From: Stutzerimonas stutzeri
GTDB lineage: Bacteria; Pseudomonadota; Gammaproteobacteria; Pseudomonadales; Pseudomonadaceae
Reading direction: 5' to 3'
DNA length: 64,000 nt
Assembly: GCF_024448935.1 (NCBI RefSeq)
Contig: NZ_JAMOIE010000005.1
Span: 41,233 to 105,232, forward strand
In this document: piece by piece, positions 10,963 to 20,426 of the stretch
How the letters are laid out: every line of letters begins with the position of its first letter
Position numbering within the stretch: position 1 is the first letter of the stretch
Program-made: the position numbers and the translations under genes
The notes under the pieces: generated by a model
Seen by the model: the letters and a program-made list of their open reading frames with translations, nothing else
Told to the model about the DNA's origin: nothing
The model's database searches: none

Positions 10963-12735
10963 TCAGTAAGTCCGAACCATGGGTTCGAAAGTCGGAACAG
11001 TCTTCGGAGAGAAGTTCACGGCACGCTTGGCTACGCGCTTCTCACCCGGGAAGTACAGGGTGTGGCACAGCCAGTTTTCGTCATCGCGCTCTTCGAAATC
11101 CTCGCGGGCATGCGCACCGCGCGATTCTTTGCGGTTTTCTGCAGCGATGGCCGTTGCTTCAGCCACTTCCAGCAGATTCTGCAGCTCCAGCGCTTCGATA
11201 CGGGCGGTATTGAAGGCCTGGCTCTTGTCAGAGATCTTCACACTGGCGATGCGCTGGCGGAGATCAGCAAGCTGGGCAATGCCCTTCTGCATGTACTCGC
11301 CGGTACGGAATACACCGAAGTAGTTCTGCATGCAGTTTTGCAACTCTTTACGCAGCGAAGCGACGTCTTCCCCCTCGGTCCGCTCGTTCAAGCTGGCGAG
11401 ACGATTCAGCGCAACGTCCAGATCGGCCTCAGTCGCACCGCGGTGCTCGACCCCGTCCTTCAGAGCCTTCTCTAGATGAAGACCGGCCGCGCGACCGAAT
11501 ACAACGAGGTCAAGCAGAGAGTTGCCACCCAGACGGTTGGCGCCATGAACCGATACGCACGCCACTTCGCCTACCGCGAACAGCCCTTCAATGATCTTGT
11601 CATTTCCATTGGCATCCTGGGTCATTGCCTGGCCGTGGATGTTAGTGGCGACGCCACCCATCATGTAGTGACAGGTCGGAACCACAGGCACCGGAGCAGT
11701 GACAGGATCGACATGCGCAAAGGTTTTCGACAGCTCGCAGATGCCCGGTAGACGGCTGTGCAGTACGTCCTCACCGAGGTGATCGAGCTTCAGCATCACA
11801 TGGTCGCCATCCGGACCACAGCCATTACCAGCCAGAATTTCTTTAACCATGGAGCGAGCAACCACGTCACGACCCGCCAGGTCTTTCGCGTTCGGCGCGT
11901 AACGCTCCATAAAGCGCTCGCCGTGCTTGTTGATCAGGTATCCACCTTCACCACGGCAACCTTCGGTTACCAGCACGCCGGCACCAGCGATACCGGTCGG
12001 ATGGAATTGCCACATCTCAATATCCTGAACCGGCACACCTGCGCGCAACGCCATGCCAATACCGTCGCCGGTGTTGATCAGCGCGTTAGTGGTCGATGCG
12101 TAGATACGCCCGGCACCTCCGGTGGCCAAGACCACAGCCTTGGACCGGATATAGACCGTTTCGCCATCTTCGATGCAGATCGCGATGATGCCAACGATGG
12201 CGCCATCCTGATTCTTCACCAGATCCACGCCATACCATTCATTGAGAAAGGACGTGCCCGCCTTCAGGTTGGCCTGATAGAGGGTGTGCAGCAGCGCATG
12301 ACCGGTACGATCGGCGGCCGCGCAGGTGCGAGCAGCCTGCCCGCCTTTGCCATAGTCCTTGGACTGGCCGCCGAACGGACGCTGGTAGATGCGACCCTGC
12401 TCGGTTCGGGAGAACGGCAGGCCCATGTGTTCCAGCTCGAAAACCGCTTCCGGGCCAACGGAACACATATATTCGATAGCATCCTGGTCACCGATGTAAT
12501 CGGAGCCCTTGACGGTATCGTACATGTGCCAGCGCCAGTCATCGTTCGGGTCGGCCGAAGCGATCGCGCAGGTGATGCCGCCTTGCGCGGATACGGTATG
12601 CGAGCGAGTCGGGAAAACCTTGGTTACCACCGCGGTTTTATGGCCACCCTGGGCCAACTGCAGCGCGGCGCGCATGCCCGCGCCACCGCCACCAATAATG
12701 ATGGCGTCATAAGAAAGAGTACGAATGCTAGCCAT
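10963..12735 (-). CDS. sdhA: Succinate dehydrogenase flavoprotein subunit
   Basis: The 590-residue catalytic subunit oxidises succinate to fumarate on the cytoplasmic face of the inner membrane. It has the FAD-binding GGGGAG (15-20), the covalent flavin histidine H46 in [10 protein letters not shown], and the substrate-site motifs [17 protein letters not shown] and HPTGIAGAG. The C-terminus ends [12 protein letters not shown], as in other gamma-proteobacteria. It lies 3 bp from sdhD, consistent with tight cotranscription. Confidence 0.97.
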   Translation of the reverse strand: MASIRTLSYDAIIIGGGGAGMRAALQLAQGGHKTAVVTKVFPTRSHTVSAQGGITCAIASADPNDDWRWHMYDTVKGSDYIGDQDAIEYMCSVGPEAVFELEHMGLPFSRTEQGRIYQRPFGGQSKDYGKGGQAARTCAAADRTGHALLHTLYQANLKAGTSFLNEWYGVDLVKNQDGAIVGIIAICIEDGETVYIRSKAVVLATGGAGRIYASTTNALINTGDGIGMALRAGVPVQDIEMWQFHPTGIAGAGVLVTEGCRGEGGYLINKHGERFMERYAPNAKDLAGRDVVARSMVKEILAGNGCGPDGDHVMLKLDHLGEDVLHSRLPGICELSKTFAHVDPVTAPVPVVPTCHYMMGGVATNIHGQAMTQDANGNDKIIEGLFAVGEVACVSVHGANRLGGNSLLDLVVFGRAAGLHLEKALKDGVEHRGATEADLDVALNRLASLNERTEGEDVASLRKELQNCMQNYFGVFRTGEYMQKGIAQLADLRQRIASVKISDKSQAFNTARIEALELQNLLEVAEATAIAAENRKESRGAHAREDFEERDDENWLCHTLYFPGEKRVAKRAVNFSPKTVPTFEPMVRTY

Positions 12736-12738
12736 GGA

Positions 12739-13107
12739 TCAGATACCCCAAAGAATCTGCACGCCCCAGACGAAGAAGGTGAACATAGCTATGCCACACA
12801 CCGCCTGGAAGAGAAAACGCACGCCGGTAGCCCACTTACCGATTGCCATGCTGGTCAGGTAGTCAGTGGAAATCGTCCACATACCAACCCATGCATGAAC
12901 ACTGAGGGCAACGAGTGCAAGGAGACTGAAGATGCGCATCCACTGAGCGGAGAACAACGCATGCCACTGAGCGTAATCCAACCCCGGATTCGCCATGAGG
13001 TATCCGATCAGAAAGAGAAAATAAGCCGCCAGGACCACCGCTGAAACGCGCTGGGCCATCCAGTCATACAGACCCGAACGGGAAAAGTTGGTGACATTGG
13101 TTACCAT
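12739..13107 (-). CDS. sdhD: Succinate dehydrogenase membrane anchor subunit D
   Basis: The 122-residue anchor has three hydrophobic helices (AVVLAAYFLFLIGYL, IFSLLALVALSVHAWVGM, VCGIAMFTFFVWGVQIL) and the family motif SGLYDWMAQRVSAV. With SdhC it binds haem b and ubiquinone; the His in LSVHAW is the likely haem ligand. I chose ATG 13105-13107, giving MVTNVTNFSRSG, over a TTG two codons upstream because it matches the usual start. The start lies inside the last codons of sdhC, so the two are translationally coupled. Confidence 0.95.
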   Translation of the reverse strand: MVTNVTNFSRSGLYDWMAQRVSAVVLAAYFLFLIGYLMANPGLDYAQWHALFSAQWMRIFSLLALVALSVHAWVGMWTISTDYLTSMAIGKWATGVRFLFQAVCGIAMFTFFVWGVQILWGI

Positions 13108-13487
13108 ATCCAAACTCCCGCCAGAACGATCAGCACCGCCGATACGGCCAAAACGATTTTCGAGCCCAGCTTCCCGCCTTCCAGCGTTTCGCCATGTCCG
13201 GTATCCATGACCAGATGGCGCACACCGGCCACCAGGTGATACAGCAGCGCAGAGAGCAAAGCCCAGACCACCAGCTTCGCCAGCGGACTACCGAGATACG
13301 CCTTCACCTCTTCAAAGCCTTCGACAGAAGACAAAGAGACATCAAGCGCAAGCAGCAGGACGGCCACACCAACAAACAAGATCACGCCAGAAATGCGGTG
13401 AAGGATTGAGGTGTAAGCAGTGATTGGGAGTTTTATTGTCCTAAGATCTAGATTTACAGGTCGTTGGCTTTTCACGGCTTTTTTCAC
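13101..13487 (-). CDS. sdhC: Succinate dehydrogenase cytochrome b556 subunit
   Basis: The 128-residue membrane anchor begins with a GTG start at 13485-13487, giving VKKAVKSQRPVNLDLRTIK, the conserved N-terminus; the frame is open further upstream but that part is not family-like. Motifs are TSILHRISGV, with Ser/Arg for ubiquinone binding, and HLVAGVRHLVMDTGHG with the haem-ligand His. There are three transmembrane helices. It is the first gene of the sdh-suc operon. A sigma-70-type promoter lies 120 bp upstream. Confidence 0.95.
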   Translation of the reverse strand: MKKAVKSQRPVNLDLRTIKLPITAYTSILHRISGVILFVGVAVLLLALDVSLSSVEGFEEVKAYLGSPLAKLVVWALLSALLYHLVAGVRHLVMDTGHGETLEGGKLGSKIVLAVSAVLIVLAGVWIW

Positions 13488-13565
13488 ACTTGAGAGCCCC
13501 GAAACCGCAGGGCAAAGTTGTTGGGAAGAGCACGCAGCGGTACCCGCCACCCACGAGTGACAACC

Positions 13566-13583
13566 TACAGGAAACTGCCTGTA
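13566..13583 (-). other. Small hairpin in the sdhC leader
   Basis: A 6-bp perfect stem (13566-13571 with 13578-13583) with a 6-nt loop falls in the predicted 5' untranslated region of sdhC, between the -10 box and the GTG start. Its role is unknown. The sdh operon of pseudomonads is known to be repressed by PrrF small RNAs, but no pairing was tested here. Confidence 0.4.
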
Positions 13584-13606
13584 AGGCCCCTGCCGGTCGG
13601 TCGCCG

Positions 13607-13635
13607 AGTATAAACAGATAGGTCGCTAATGACAA
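13607..13635 (-). promoter_or_regulatory. Sigma-70-type promoter for sdhC
   Basis: On the minus strand a -35 box TTGTCA (13630-13635) and a -10 box TATACT (13607-13612) are 17 bp apart. The predicted start gives a leader of about 110 nt before the sdhC GTG. Sequence match is strong; no experimental start is known to me. Confidence 0.7.
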
Positions 13636-13749
13636 TGTGGTGAAGTGCCACTAAAGGCGGATGGCGCCTCGGCTTGCAATTCGCGTAAATAGCTTTTTCT
13701 GTGTTGCGAATTCACCCCCAAGCCCTCTACAACTGGCCGCTCGCCCAAA

Positions 13750-13777
13750 TTGACTTTGTGATTTATCTCACTATAGT
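13750..13777 (+). promoter_or_regulatory. Sigma-70-type promoter for gltA
   Basis: The -35 box TTGACT (13750-13755) and -10 box TATAGT (13772-13777) are 16 bp apart. The leader would be about 50 nt. A strong AGGAGG at 13824-13829 precedes the gltA ATG. It diverges from the sdhC promoter, so one regulator in the 110-bp space between could affect both. Confidence 0.7.
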
Positions 13778-13835
13778 GATGCGGGCCCTGCGTGGGGGGC
13801 CATGATGATTCCAAGCATAAAACAGGAGGCCATAC

Positions 13836-15107
13836 ATGGCTGACAAAAAAGCGCAGTTGATCATCGAAGGCGCAGACGCCATCGAACTGCCTGTTCTATC
13901 CGGCACCGTAGGGCCTGACGTAATCGACGTACGAGGCTTGACCTCCACGGGTCGCTTTACCTTCGACCCCGGCTTCATGTCCACCGCCTCTTGCGAATCC
14001 CAGATCACCTATATCGACGGTGACAAAGGAATTTTGCTTCATCGCGGCTACCCAATCGAGCAGCTGGCTGAAAAGTCGGATTACCTGGAGACCTGCTACC
14101 TGCTGCTGAACGGCGAACTGCCCACCGCAGAGGAGAAGGCGCAGTTCATCAGCACCGTCAAGAACCACACGATGGTTCATGAACAGCTGAAATCCTTCCT
14201 CAACGGTTTCCGCCGGGACGCACACCCGATGGCGATCATGTGCGGTGTCGTCGGCGCGCTTTCCGCGTTCTACCACGATTCCCTGGACATCAACGACCCG
14301 CATCACCGCGAAATCTCCGCCGTGCGCCTGGTCGCCAAGATGCCGACGCTGGCCGCGATGGTCTACAAGTACTCCATGGGTCAGCCGATGATGTACCCGC
14401 GCAACGACCTGAACTACGCGGAAAACTTCCTGCACATGATGTTCAACACACCATGTGAAGTGAAGCCGATCAGCCCGGTACTGGCCAAGGCCATGGATCG
14501 CATCTTCATTCTGCATGCGGACCACGAACAAAACGCCTCGACGTCCACCGTTCGCCTGGCCGGCTCGACCGGCGCCAACCCGTTCGCCTGTATCGCTGCC
14601 GGCATCGCGGCACTCTGGGGGCCGGCGCACGGCGGCGCGAACGAAGCCGTGCTGACGATGCTGGACGAGATCGGCGACGTTTCGAACATCGAAAATTTCC
14701 TCGCCAAGGCCAAGGACAAGAACGACCCGTTCAAACTGATGGGCTTCGGCCACCGCGTCTACAAAAACTTCGACCCACGCGCCAAGGTCATGAAGCAGAC
14801 CTGCGACGAAGTACTCGGCGAACTCGGCATCAACGACCCGCAGCTTGAACTGGCGATGAAACTTGAAGAGATCGCACTGAACGATCCCTACTTCGCCGAA
14901 CGCAATCTTTACCCGAACGTTGACTTCTATTCCGGCATCATTCTCAAGGCAATCGGCATTCCAACCAGCATGTTCACCGTGATCTTCGCGCTTGCACGTA
15001 CTGTCGGCTGGATCTCGCACTGGAAAGAGATGATTGCGATGGGTCAGAAGATCGGTCGTCCGCGCCAGCTGTACACCGGCCACCCGCAACGGGACCTGAA
15101 TCGCTGA
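13836..15107 (+). CDS. gltA: Type II citrate synthase
   Basis: The 423-residue enzyme condenses acetyl-CoA and oxaloacetate to citrate, opening the TCA cycle. Catalytic residues are visible as H265 (GPAHGGANE), H306 ([14 protein letters not shown]) and D362 (NVDFYSG). It is of the hexameric, NADH-sensitive Gram-negative type by length and N-terminal domain. The C-terminus ends GHPQRDLNR, about five residues shorter than the usual 428-residue Pseudomonas enzyme; the active site is unaffected. AGGAGG lies six bases before the ATG. It diverges from the sdh-suc operon and is followed by two hairpins, the second a full terminator. Confidence 0.97.
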   Translation: MADKKAQLIIEGADAIELPVLSGTVGPDVIDVRGLTSTGRFTFDPGFMSTASCESQITYIDGDKGILLHRGYPIEQLAEKSDYLETCYLLLNGELPTAEEKAQFISTVKNHTMVHEQLKSFLNGFRRDAHPMAIMCGVVGALSAFYHDSLDINDPHHREISAVRLVAKMPTLAAMVYKYSMGQPMMYPRNDLNYAENFLHMMFNTPCEVKPISPVLAKAMDRIFILHADHEQNASTSTVRLAGSTGANPFACIAAGIAALWGPAHGGANEAVLTMLDEIGDVSNIENFLAKAKDKNDPFKLMGFGHRVYKNFDPRAKVMKQTCDEVLGELGINDPQLELAMKLEEIALNDPYFAERNLYPNVDFYSGIILKAIGIPTSMFTVIFALARTVGWISHWKEMIAMGQKIGRPRQLYTGHPQRDLNR

Positions 15108-15123
15108 GGCAGTGCGAACCGCC

Positions 15124-15158
15124 CTACCCTGAAATAGACCTACCACTTTTCAGGGTAG
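15124..15158 (+). other. 11-bp perfect hairpin after gltA
   Basis: CTACCCTGAAA (15124-15134) pairs perfectly with 15148-15158 across a 13-nt loop, 17 bp after the gltA stop. No U-tract follows, so it probably stabilises the mRNA end ahead of the true terminator at 15167. Confidence 0.6.
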
Positions 15159-15166
15159 CCACCTCG

Positions 15167-15196
15167 ACGCCCAGTGCACTGCACCGGGCGTTTTTT
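15167..15196 (+). terminator. Rho-independent terminator of gltA
   Basis: ACGCCC (15167-15172) pairs with 15186-15191, and a GTGC/GCAC pair extends the stem inward. Six T residues (15191-15196) follow directly. This is a textbook intrinsic terminator on the plus strand. Confidence 0.88.
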
Positions 15197-15202
15197 ATTT
15201 CT

Positions 15203-15580
15203 GGACACGCGAGGCACGATCAGCCTCGATGGCACCAAGATCCACGCCAGCGCCTCGCGCCATCGCGCACTGTCCCATGGGCATATCGAGCAACTCGAGA
15301 ATCAGCTCAAGCACGACGAGGTGCAGGCGCTATTCGCTTTGCCTGAGCAGGCGGATCAATCAAGCGTACCGGATGGCATCGATCTGCCAGAGAAAATCGC
15401 CCGTCGTGAACCCCGCCTGGCGGCCAATGGCCGAGGCGAAGAGCAAGATCAAAGCCTGTGCCAGGGCGCGCTTCGCCAGTAAGAAACCCCGTGGCAAAGC
15501 CCCCAAGCCACCCGTTGCGAGGCCGATGGCCAAAGACCCGATCAAGCTGACCGATGAAGACTCGCGCATCATGCCGGCCG
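15203..15580 (+). pseudogene. IS1182-type transposase remnant, frameshifted
   Basis: Translation gives the central part of an IS1182-family transposase. The first frame reads ISLDGTKIHASASRH...GHIEQLENQL...LPEKIARREPRLAA, and after a frame change near 15425 the match continues as AEAKSKIKA...KKPRGKAPKPPV...PIKLTDEDSRIMP. The N-terminal third and the C-terminal DDE part are missing, no start codon fits, and no terminal inverted repeats are visible. It is therefore a non-functional fragment. It lies between the gltA terminator and the SelW-like gene and runs into the last codons of the latter. Confidence 0.8.
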
Positions 15581-15856
15581 GTCGTTATGCCCCAGCTTCC
15601 GATCTGGATCGATCTGGTCCCTCACCCGCTGCTTCAATGTCTTGGCTTCAGGAAAGCCGCCGTCCAGCTTGCGCTCCCATATCTGCACACCGTCGCAGGT
15701 GATATGAAAGGTCCCGCCCGTTGCGGGCACGAGCGACACCTTGCCGAGGTCGTCCGAAAAGGTTGAAAGCAGCTCCTGGGCCAGCCATGTCGCGCGCAGC
15801 ATCCATTGGCACTGAGTGCAATAGGTGATCACAATTTCGGGCTTGGTATCGGCCAT
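15569..15856 (-). CDS. SelT/SelW/SelH (Rdx) family thioredoxin-like protein
   Basis: The 95-residue protein has the Rdx-family pattern: YCTQCQWMLRATWLAQEL near the N-terminus with a CxxC redox motif (Cys in place of selenocysteine), then SLVPATGGTFHI and GGFPEAKTLKQRVRD. The family is thought to act in redox or thiol protection, but the bacterial role is not settled. I chose ATG 15854-15856 because MADTKPEIVITYC is the normal start. It diverges from plpD with only 73 bp between. The final residues PA and the stop codon coincide with the transposase remnant, so the original end may have been altered by the insertion. Confidence 0.85.
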   Translation of the reverse strand: MADTKPEIVITYCTQCQWMLRATWLAQELLSTFSDDLGKVSLVPATGGTFHITCDGVQIWERKLDGGFPEAKTLKQRVRDQIDPDRKLGHNDRPA

Positions 15857-15929
15857 TTCGAGGCGCTCGGGTAGCTGACGGGACTCTATAATAGCCGCCA
15901 TTTCACGTCAGTCCGTCCGGTGTGCCTTC

Positions 15930-18110
15930 ATGTCTCGTCTCCTCTTTCTGCTGATCCTGCTCGCCCCCCTGGCAGGCTTTGCCGAAACCCAGCCGCGCAC
16001 TGGCCTGGTCCTTTCAGGCGGCGCCGCGAGGGGCCTGGCGCATATCGGCGTGCTTAAGGCGCTGGAAGAACAAGGCGTGCGGATCGATGCGATTGCAGGC
16101 ACCAGTATGGGTGCCGTGATCGGCGGCCTGTATGCCGCTGGCTACAGTGTCGATGAACTGGAAAAACTGGCACTCGAACTGGACTGGCATCAGGTGCTTT
16201 CCGATGATCCTCCGCGCAAGGACATCCCCTTCCGACGCAAGCAGGACGACCGGGACTTTCTGGTCAAACGCAAGCTGAGCTTTCGCGACGATGGCAGCCT
16301 CGGTCTTCCGCTTGGTGTGATCCAGGGGCAGAACCTGGCGCTGCTGCTCGAACGGCTATTGGTTCATGCCAGTGACATCCGTGACTTCGACCGCTTGCCC
16401 ATCCCGTTCCGCGCCGTGGCGACCGATATCGCCAATGACAAGAAAGTCATTTTCCGTAGCGGCCATCTACCCCAGGCCATCCGCGCCAGCATGTCGATCC
16501 CGGCCGTCTTTGCGCCGGTCGAAATAGATGGCCGGCTACTGGTCGATGGCGGGATGGTCGACAACGTTCCGATGGATGTCGCTCGCGACATGGGTGTGGA
16601 CCGTCTGATCGTAGTGGATATCGGCACGCCGCTGCAGCCGCGCGAACAGCTGCTGACCGTCGTCGATGTACTCAACCAGTCGATCACCATGATGACCCGG
16701 CGCAACTCCGAAGCGCAGCTGGCCACCCTGAGACCGGAAGACCTGCTGGTGCAACCGATGCTGGCGACGTTTGGGTCGACCGATTTCGGACGAGCCGAAC
16801 AGTTGATCGATGCGGGTTATCGTGCTGCCGATGCGCTGGATGGTCGGCTGGCGACCATGCGCAGCGAAAGCGGCGGCAACCTTTCGCTGAGCCTCGCCCG
16901 TTCGGCCGAACCGCGCACCCCGCTGATTACCGCCGTTCGCATCGAGAACGATTCCAAGGTCGGCGATGCAGTGATACGCCGCCACATTCGCCAGCAGATC
17001 GGCAAGCGGTTGGACCTGGAGGACCTGCAGAAGGACATGGGCACGCTGTACGGACTCGATTACTTCGAGCAGGTCGAGTACCGCATCGTCCACGGTAGTC
17101 CCGGCAACACGCTGGTCGTCACCACCCGAGAAAAGCGCTCCGGCACCGATTACTTGCGTCTTGGAATCAACCTTTCTGATGATTTTCGCGGCGACAGCGC
17201 GTTCAACATCGGCGCAAGCTTCCGCAAGAACGGCATCAACGAACTGGGCGCCGAGTGGCTGACGCGCCTGCAACTGGGCGATCGTCAAGAATTCTTCAGC
17301 GAGTTCTACCAGCCGTTAGACGCTGGCTCCCGCTGGTTCGTCGCACCGAACCTCATTGCGCAAGCGCAGAACGTCGAAGCTATCCTGGATAACGACCCTA
17401 TCGCCGAATACCGCCTGCAGCGCTATGGCTATGGGCTAAGCCTGGGTCGACAGATTGCCAATAACGGCGAAATCCGCTTTGGTGTGGGGCAGGCCTGGGG
17501 GGAAGCCGATGTTCGCATCGGTGACCAGCAGCTGCCGGACTTCTCGTTCGAGGAAGGTTACTACCAGCTGCAGTATTCGTTCGACACGGTGGACAACGTC
17601 GACTTCCCTCGTGAGGGCGAGGACATCGGACTTACCCTTCGCCAGTACGATCCTGGTCTGGGCTCCGATGGGCGCTATCGTCAGTGGGAGTTTCGCCTGG
17701 ACAAGGCCTTCAGCTTCGGCCTGGATACGTTGGTATTTGGCGGACGCTATGGACGAACACTGGATGAAGCCGAGATCGTCACCTCAAGCTTTCTGCTCGG
17801 CGGCGCGCGGCAGTTGTCGGGGTTCAGGCAAGACGCCCTGTCCGGCCAGAACGTCAGTCTGGCACGCATGATTTATTTCCGCCGCATGACACCCCGCTCG
17901 TTCCTGCCGCTGGATTTCCCGCTCTATCTGGGTGCGTCACTGGAGCGTGGGCGCGCCTGGAACAACGACAACGCGTTCGATAGCGGCTATATCAACGCAG
18001 GCAGCCTCTTTATCGGCTACGAGACCCCGCTAGGGCCGCTGAATTTCAGCTACGGTCTGAACGACGAAGCTGAGCGCGCCCTGTATCTGAATCTGGGGCG
18101 AAGTTTCTGA
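15930..18110 (+). CDS. plpD: PlpD-type patatin phospholipase autotransporter (type Vd secretion)
   Basis: The 726-residue protein starts with a signal peptide (MSRLLFLLILLAPLAGFA) and a patatin lipase domain with the oxyanion loop SGGAARG (29-35), nucleophile S59 in GTSMG (57-61) and catalytic D206 in DGG (206-208). It continues with a POTRA-like segment (about 330-400) and a C-terminal 16-strand barrel of the BamA/TpsB type ending in Phe (LYLNLGRSF). This is the layout of P. aeruginosa PlpD, a phospholipase A1 fused to its own outer-membrane translocator. It diverges from the SelW-like gene and is convergent with the FimV-like gene, as plpD neighbours are in P. aeruginosa. Confidence 0.93.
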   Translation: MSRLLFLLILLAPLAGFAETQPRTGLVLSGGAARGLAHIGVLKALEEQGVRIDAIAGTSMGAVIGGLYAAGYSVDELEKLALELDWHQVLSDDPPRKDIPFRRKQDDRDFLVKRKLSFRDDGSLGLPLGVIQGQNLALLLERLLVHASDIRDFDRLPIPFRAVATDIANDKKVIFRSGHLPQAIRASMSIPAVFAPVEIDGRLLVDGGMVDNVPMDVARDMGVDRLIVVDIGTPLQPREQLLTVVDVLNQSITMMTRRNSEAQLATLRPEDLLVQPMLATFGSTDFGRAEQLIDAGYRAADALDGRLATMRSESGGNLSLSLARSAEPRTPLITAVRIENDSKVGDAVIRRHIRQQIGKRLDLEDLQKDMGTLYGLDYFEQVEYRIVHGSPGNTLVVTTREKRSGTDYLRLGINLSDDFRGDSAFNIGASFRKNGINELGAEWLTRLQLGDRQEFFSEFYQPLDAGSRWFVAPNLIAQAQNVEAILDNDPIAEYRLQRYGYGLSLGRQIANNGEIRFGVGQAWGEADVRIGDQQLPDFSFEEGYYQLQYSFDTVDNVDFPREGEDIGLTLRQYDPGLGSDGRYRQWEFRLDKAFSFGLDTLVFGGRYGRTLDEAEIVTSSFLLGGARQLSGFRQDALSGQNVSLARMIYFRRMTPRSFLPLDFPLYLGASLERGRAWNNDNAFDSGYINAGSLFIGYETPLGPLNFSYGLNDEAERALYLNLGRSF

Positions 18111-18139
18111 TCGCGGCGCCCCTCTCTAACCCAGCTCCG

Positions 18140-20116
18140 TTAGGCGATCATTGCAAGCAACTCGTTGACCTGCTGCCGCTGCGCTTCATCTCCCTCGGTC
18201 GCGAGGGTTTCGAGAATGATGCAAGCATTCTCCACGTCGCCCTGCTTGATATACGCAACGGCCCGGTTGACACGGACCAGATGTTCGGGATTCGGCTCGA
18301 GTTGGCGAAGTTCCTCCGCTGTCGGTTTCGATTCGACCGGCTCCGCATTGCCGAGCAGCGATGTCAGCTCGCCAAGCGTCAGTGCCTCATCGAAACCATC
18401 GATCAATGGCTGCGCGGGGTACGCCTGTCCGGCTTCCACCACCGAAGTTTGCGGGACGGGTTCAGATGCAGAGTCGAGAAAGTCTGCTGCCAGTGACTCG
18501 TTCAGAACAAAGGTGATATCCGGATCCAGGAACCGCTCAGCTACTGCTGGTTTGGCGCCAGAAACCGCCGAAGCCACAGCGGGATGCAACGCGAGCAACT
18601 GATCGAGCGGTGCACGCTCGCCCCCCGCCTGCAGGTAGGCGTCGGCAGCCGCGCAGTAACCGGCGACGTCGCCGGCCTCGGCAAGGAGCCCGAGATGGCG
18701 AAGGCGAATATCGAGTTGTGTCGGTGCCCGCTCGATTCCGCGCGACAGCACGTCAATCGCTTCATCGCGGCGGCCATAAGTGATGTATGTATTTGCCGCT
18801 TCGAGCACGTCAGTCTCGCTGACCGAGGCATGCGCGGGCTGGCGAGGCATTTCCGGCGCAGCCGCGACGGTGGTGACCGGCGGCACGCGCGTCGGCTGGG
18901 GAGCGGCAACGGGCACCGCATCTGGATATTTGGGTTCGGATTTTTGGCGGCGACTGAACCACAGGCCACCCAACAACATGGAAATCAATACTCCGCCGCC
19001 AGGCAACGTCCAGTCCTGCCATCGAAACGACGGAATAGCCTCGGTCGGGGTCGCCTCAGCGGCTGGCAGCACAATCGGCTGACCCTCCGGCATTATCGCC
19101 ACTGCCGGCTGCTCCACAGCTGGCGAAGCAACCGCCTGCGGCCGGTCCTGCTCGACCAATTGTGCAGCAACGGCTTCAAGCTGAAGCCGCATGTCGATCA
19201 GCATTTGCTTGAGCTGTTGATTCTCTTCACGGCTGGCGGCCAGCGCTTCGAACAGTTGACGACGCAACATGGTTACCTGACCGTCGACAAGTGTCGGATC
19301 GGCAGGTGCCAGTGCCGGTGCAGTTGGCTCGGCGTCAACTGTCCGCCGGCTCTGCGCGATGGTCTCGGCCATCGGCGCTGGCGAAGCGGGCTCTCCCAAC
19401 TCTGCAGCGGCTTGTATGGCTGCATCCGGCAACAGCAGATCTGCCTCCGCGTTGAGACGCGCCGCATCACCATCGGCAAAGGCATCGGGATTCAAGGCCT
19501 GAATGTCGCGCATGAATTGCGCCTGTGACGCCTGGGTGCCACCTGCGTAGGCGCCGGCGATAGCCCACAGGCTCTCACCGCTCGCCACCCGGTGACGCTT
19601 ACCCTGAGACGCGTGCGGCAGCTCGGCAGGCGGCACGAAACGCGCGGGTTCGACACGCGCCAGCCGAGCCTCGGCTTGCGGATTATTCACGACGAAACTG
19701 CTCGAAACCTCGGACGAACTTGGCATCGGATCCAGCAAAACCGTGTATTCACGGAGCATCCGGCTCTTCGCCCGGCTGATCTCGACCAGAAAGTTCAGAT
19801 AAGGCTCGCGGACGGGCTTATTGGTCGCAACGCGGATCCGGCTCCGGTTACCGTCGATCACCGGCGTGAAGTGCAGATCCTGCAAAAACGCCAGCCGCTC
19901 GACGCCCACACGCGCAAAATCTGCGTGGGAAGCCAACACGACGCGGATGTCACCGACGGCCAAATCGCCCACGTCCAGCAAGTCGATTTCGGCACTCAGC
20001 GGTTGATTCAGGGCAGAGTTGAGCGTGATGTCGCCCATACCTAGGGCGGAAACCATGCCCGAATAGATCAGCGAGCCAGAGGCCACCGTTAACCAGACTC
20101 GACGACCGAGTGCCAT
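18140..20116 (-). CDS. FimV/HubP-like LysM polar protein
   Basis: The 658-residue protein has an N-terminal signal/hydrophobic segment (VWLTVASGSLIYSGMVSALG), a FimV N-terminal domain (GDITLNSALNQPLSAEIDLL) that continues through VREPYLNFLVE, a LysM segment (HRVASGESLWAIAGAYAGG, about 205-245), a coiled-coil region (QLFEALAASREENQQLKQML), one membrane helix (GGVLISMLLGGLWF), and a C-terminal TPR and FimV C-terminal motif (HLVRVNRAVAYIKQGDVENA). FimV/HubP proteins anchor polar complexes such as type IV pili and chemotaxis machinery. It is shorter than canonical FimV (about 900) and lacks the leuB-asd-truA context, so it is probably a paralogue. GGAGG precedes ATG 20114-20116. Confidence 0.85.
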   Translation of the reverse strand: MALGRRVWLTVASGSLIYSGMVSALGMGDITLNSALNQPLSAEIDLLDVGDLAVGDIRVVLASHADFARVGVERLAFLQDLHFTPVIDGNRSRIRVATNKPVREPYLNFLVEISRAKSRMLREYTVLLDPMPSSSEVSSSFVVNNPQAEARLARVEPARFVPPAELPHASQGKRHRVASGESLWAIAGAYAGGTQASQAQFMRDIQALNPDAFADGDAARLNAEADLLLPDAAIQAAAELGEPASPAPMAETIAQSRRTVDAEPTAPALAPADPTLVDGQVTMLRRQLFEALAASREENQQLKQMLIDMRLQLEAVAAQLVEQDRPQAVASPAVEQPAVAIMPEGQPIVLPAAEATPTEAIPSFRWQDWTLPGGGVLISMLLGGLWFSRRQKSEPKYPDAVPVAAPQPTRVPPVTTVAAAPEMPRQPAHASVSETDVLEAANTYITYGRRDEAIDVLSRGIERAPTQLDIRLRHLGLLAEAGDVAGYCAAADAYLQAGGERAPLDQLLALHPAVASAVSGAKPAVAERFLDPDITFVLNESLAADFLDSASEPVPQTSVVEAGQAYPAQPLIDGFDEALTLGELTSLLGNAEPVESKPTAEELRQLEPNPEHLVRVNRAVAYIKQGDVENACIILETLATEGDEAQRQQVNELLAMIA

Positions 20117-20426
20117 GAAACCTCCGCAAGTGGCGTTCAGCGTGGTTCTTCGCCGATCCACGGTTCGATTGCTGAACTGTGACGCGGTTATCGACTGATG
20201 CGGAAGAAGCAAGAGGCAGTTCGTCGGCGTGCGCGCAAAGGCATTGTGCCGTCATCTACAAAACATAGCCTAGCGTCAAAAGACAAACGGCTGCTGAGGG
20301 CGGTGCCTGAAATCGGGCGGCTCATACACGCGCATAAAAATGTCGCGTGGGCACCCGGCGCGCCAACCTAGCCATGGCCAGATCGCGCGCAGGCCTACGC
20401 GTAGCAACGCATACGGCAGGGCTGCC
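20117..20426. other. 310-bp spacer between the MarR gene and the FimV-like gene
   Basis: No gene is supported on either strand. It should contain the promoter of the minus-strand FimV-like gene and the end of the MarR transcript. I see only short weak palindromes (for example GGCAG/CTGCC just after the MarR stop) and no clear terminator. Confidence 0.5.
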
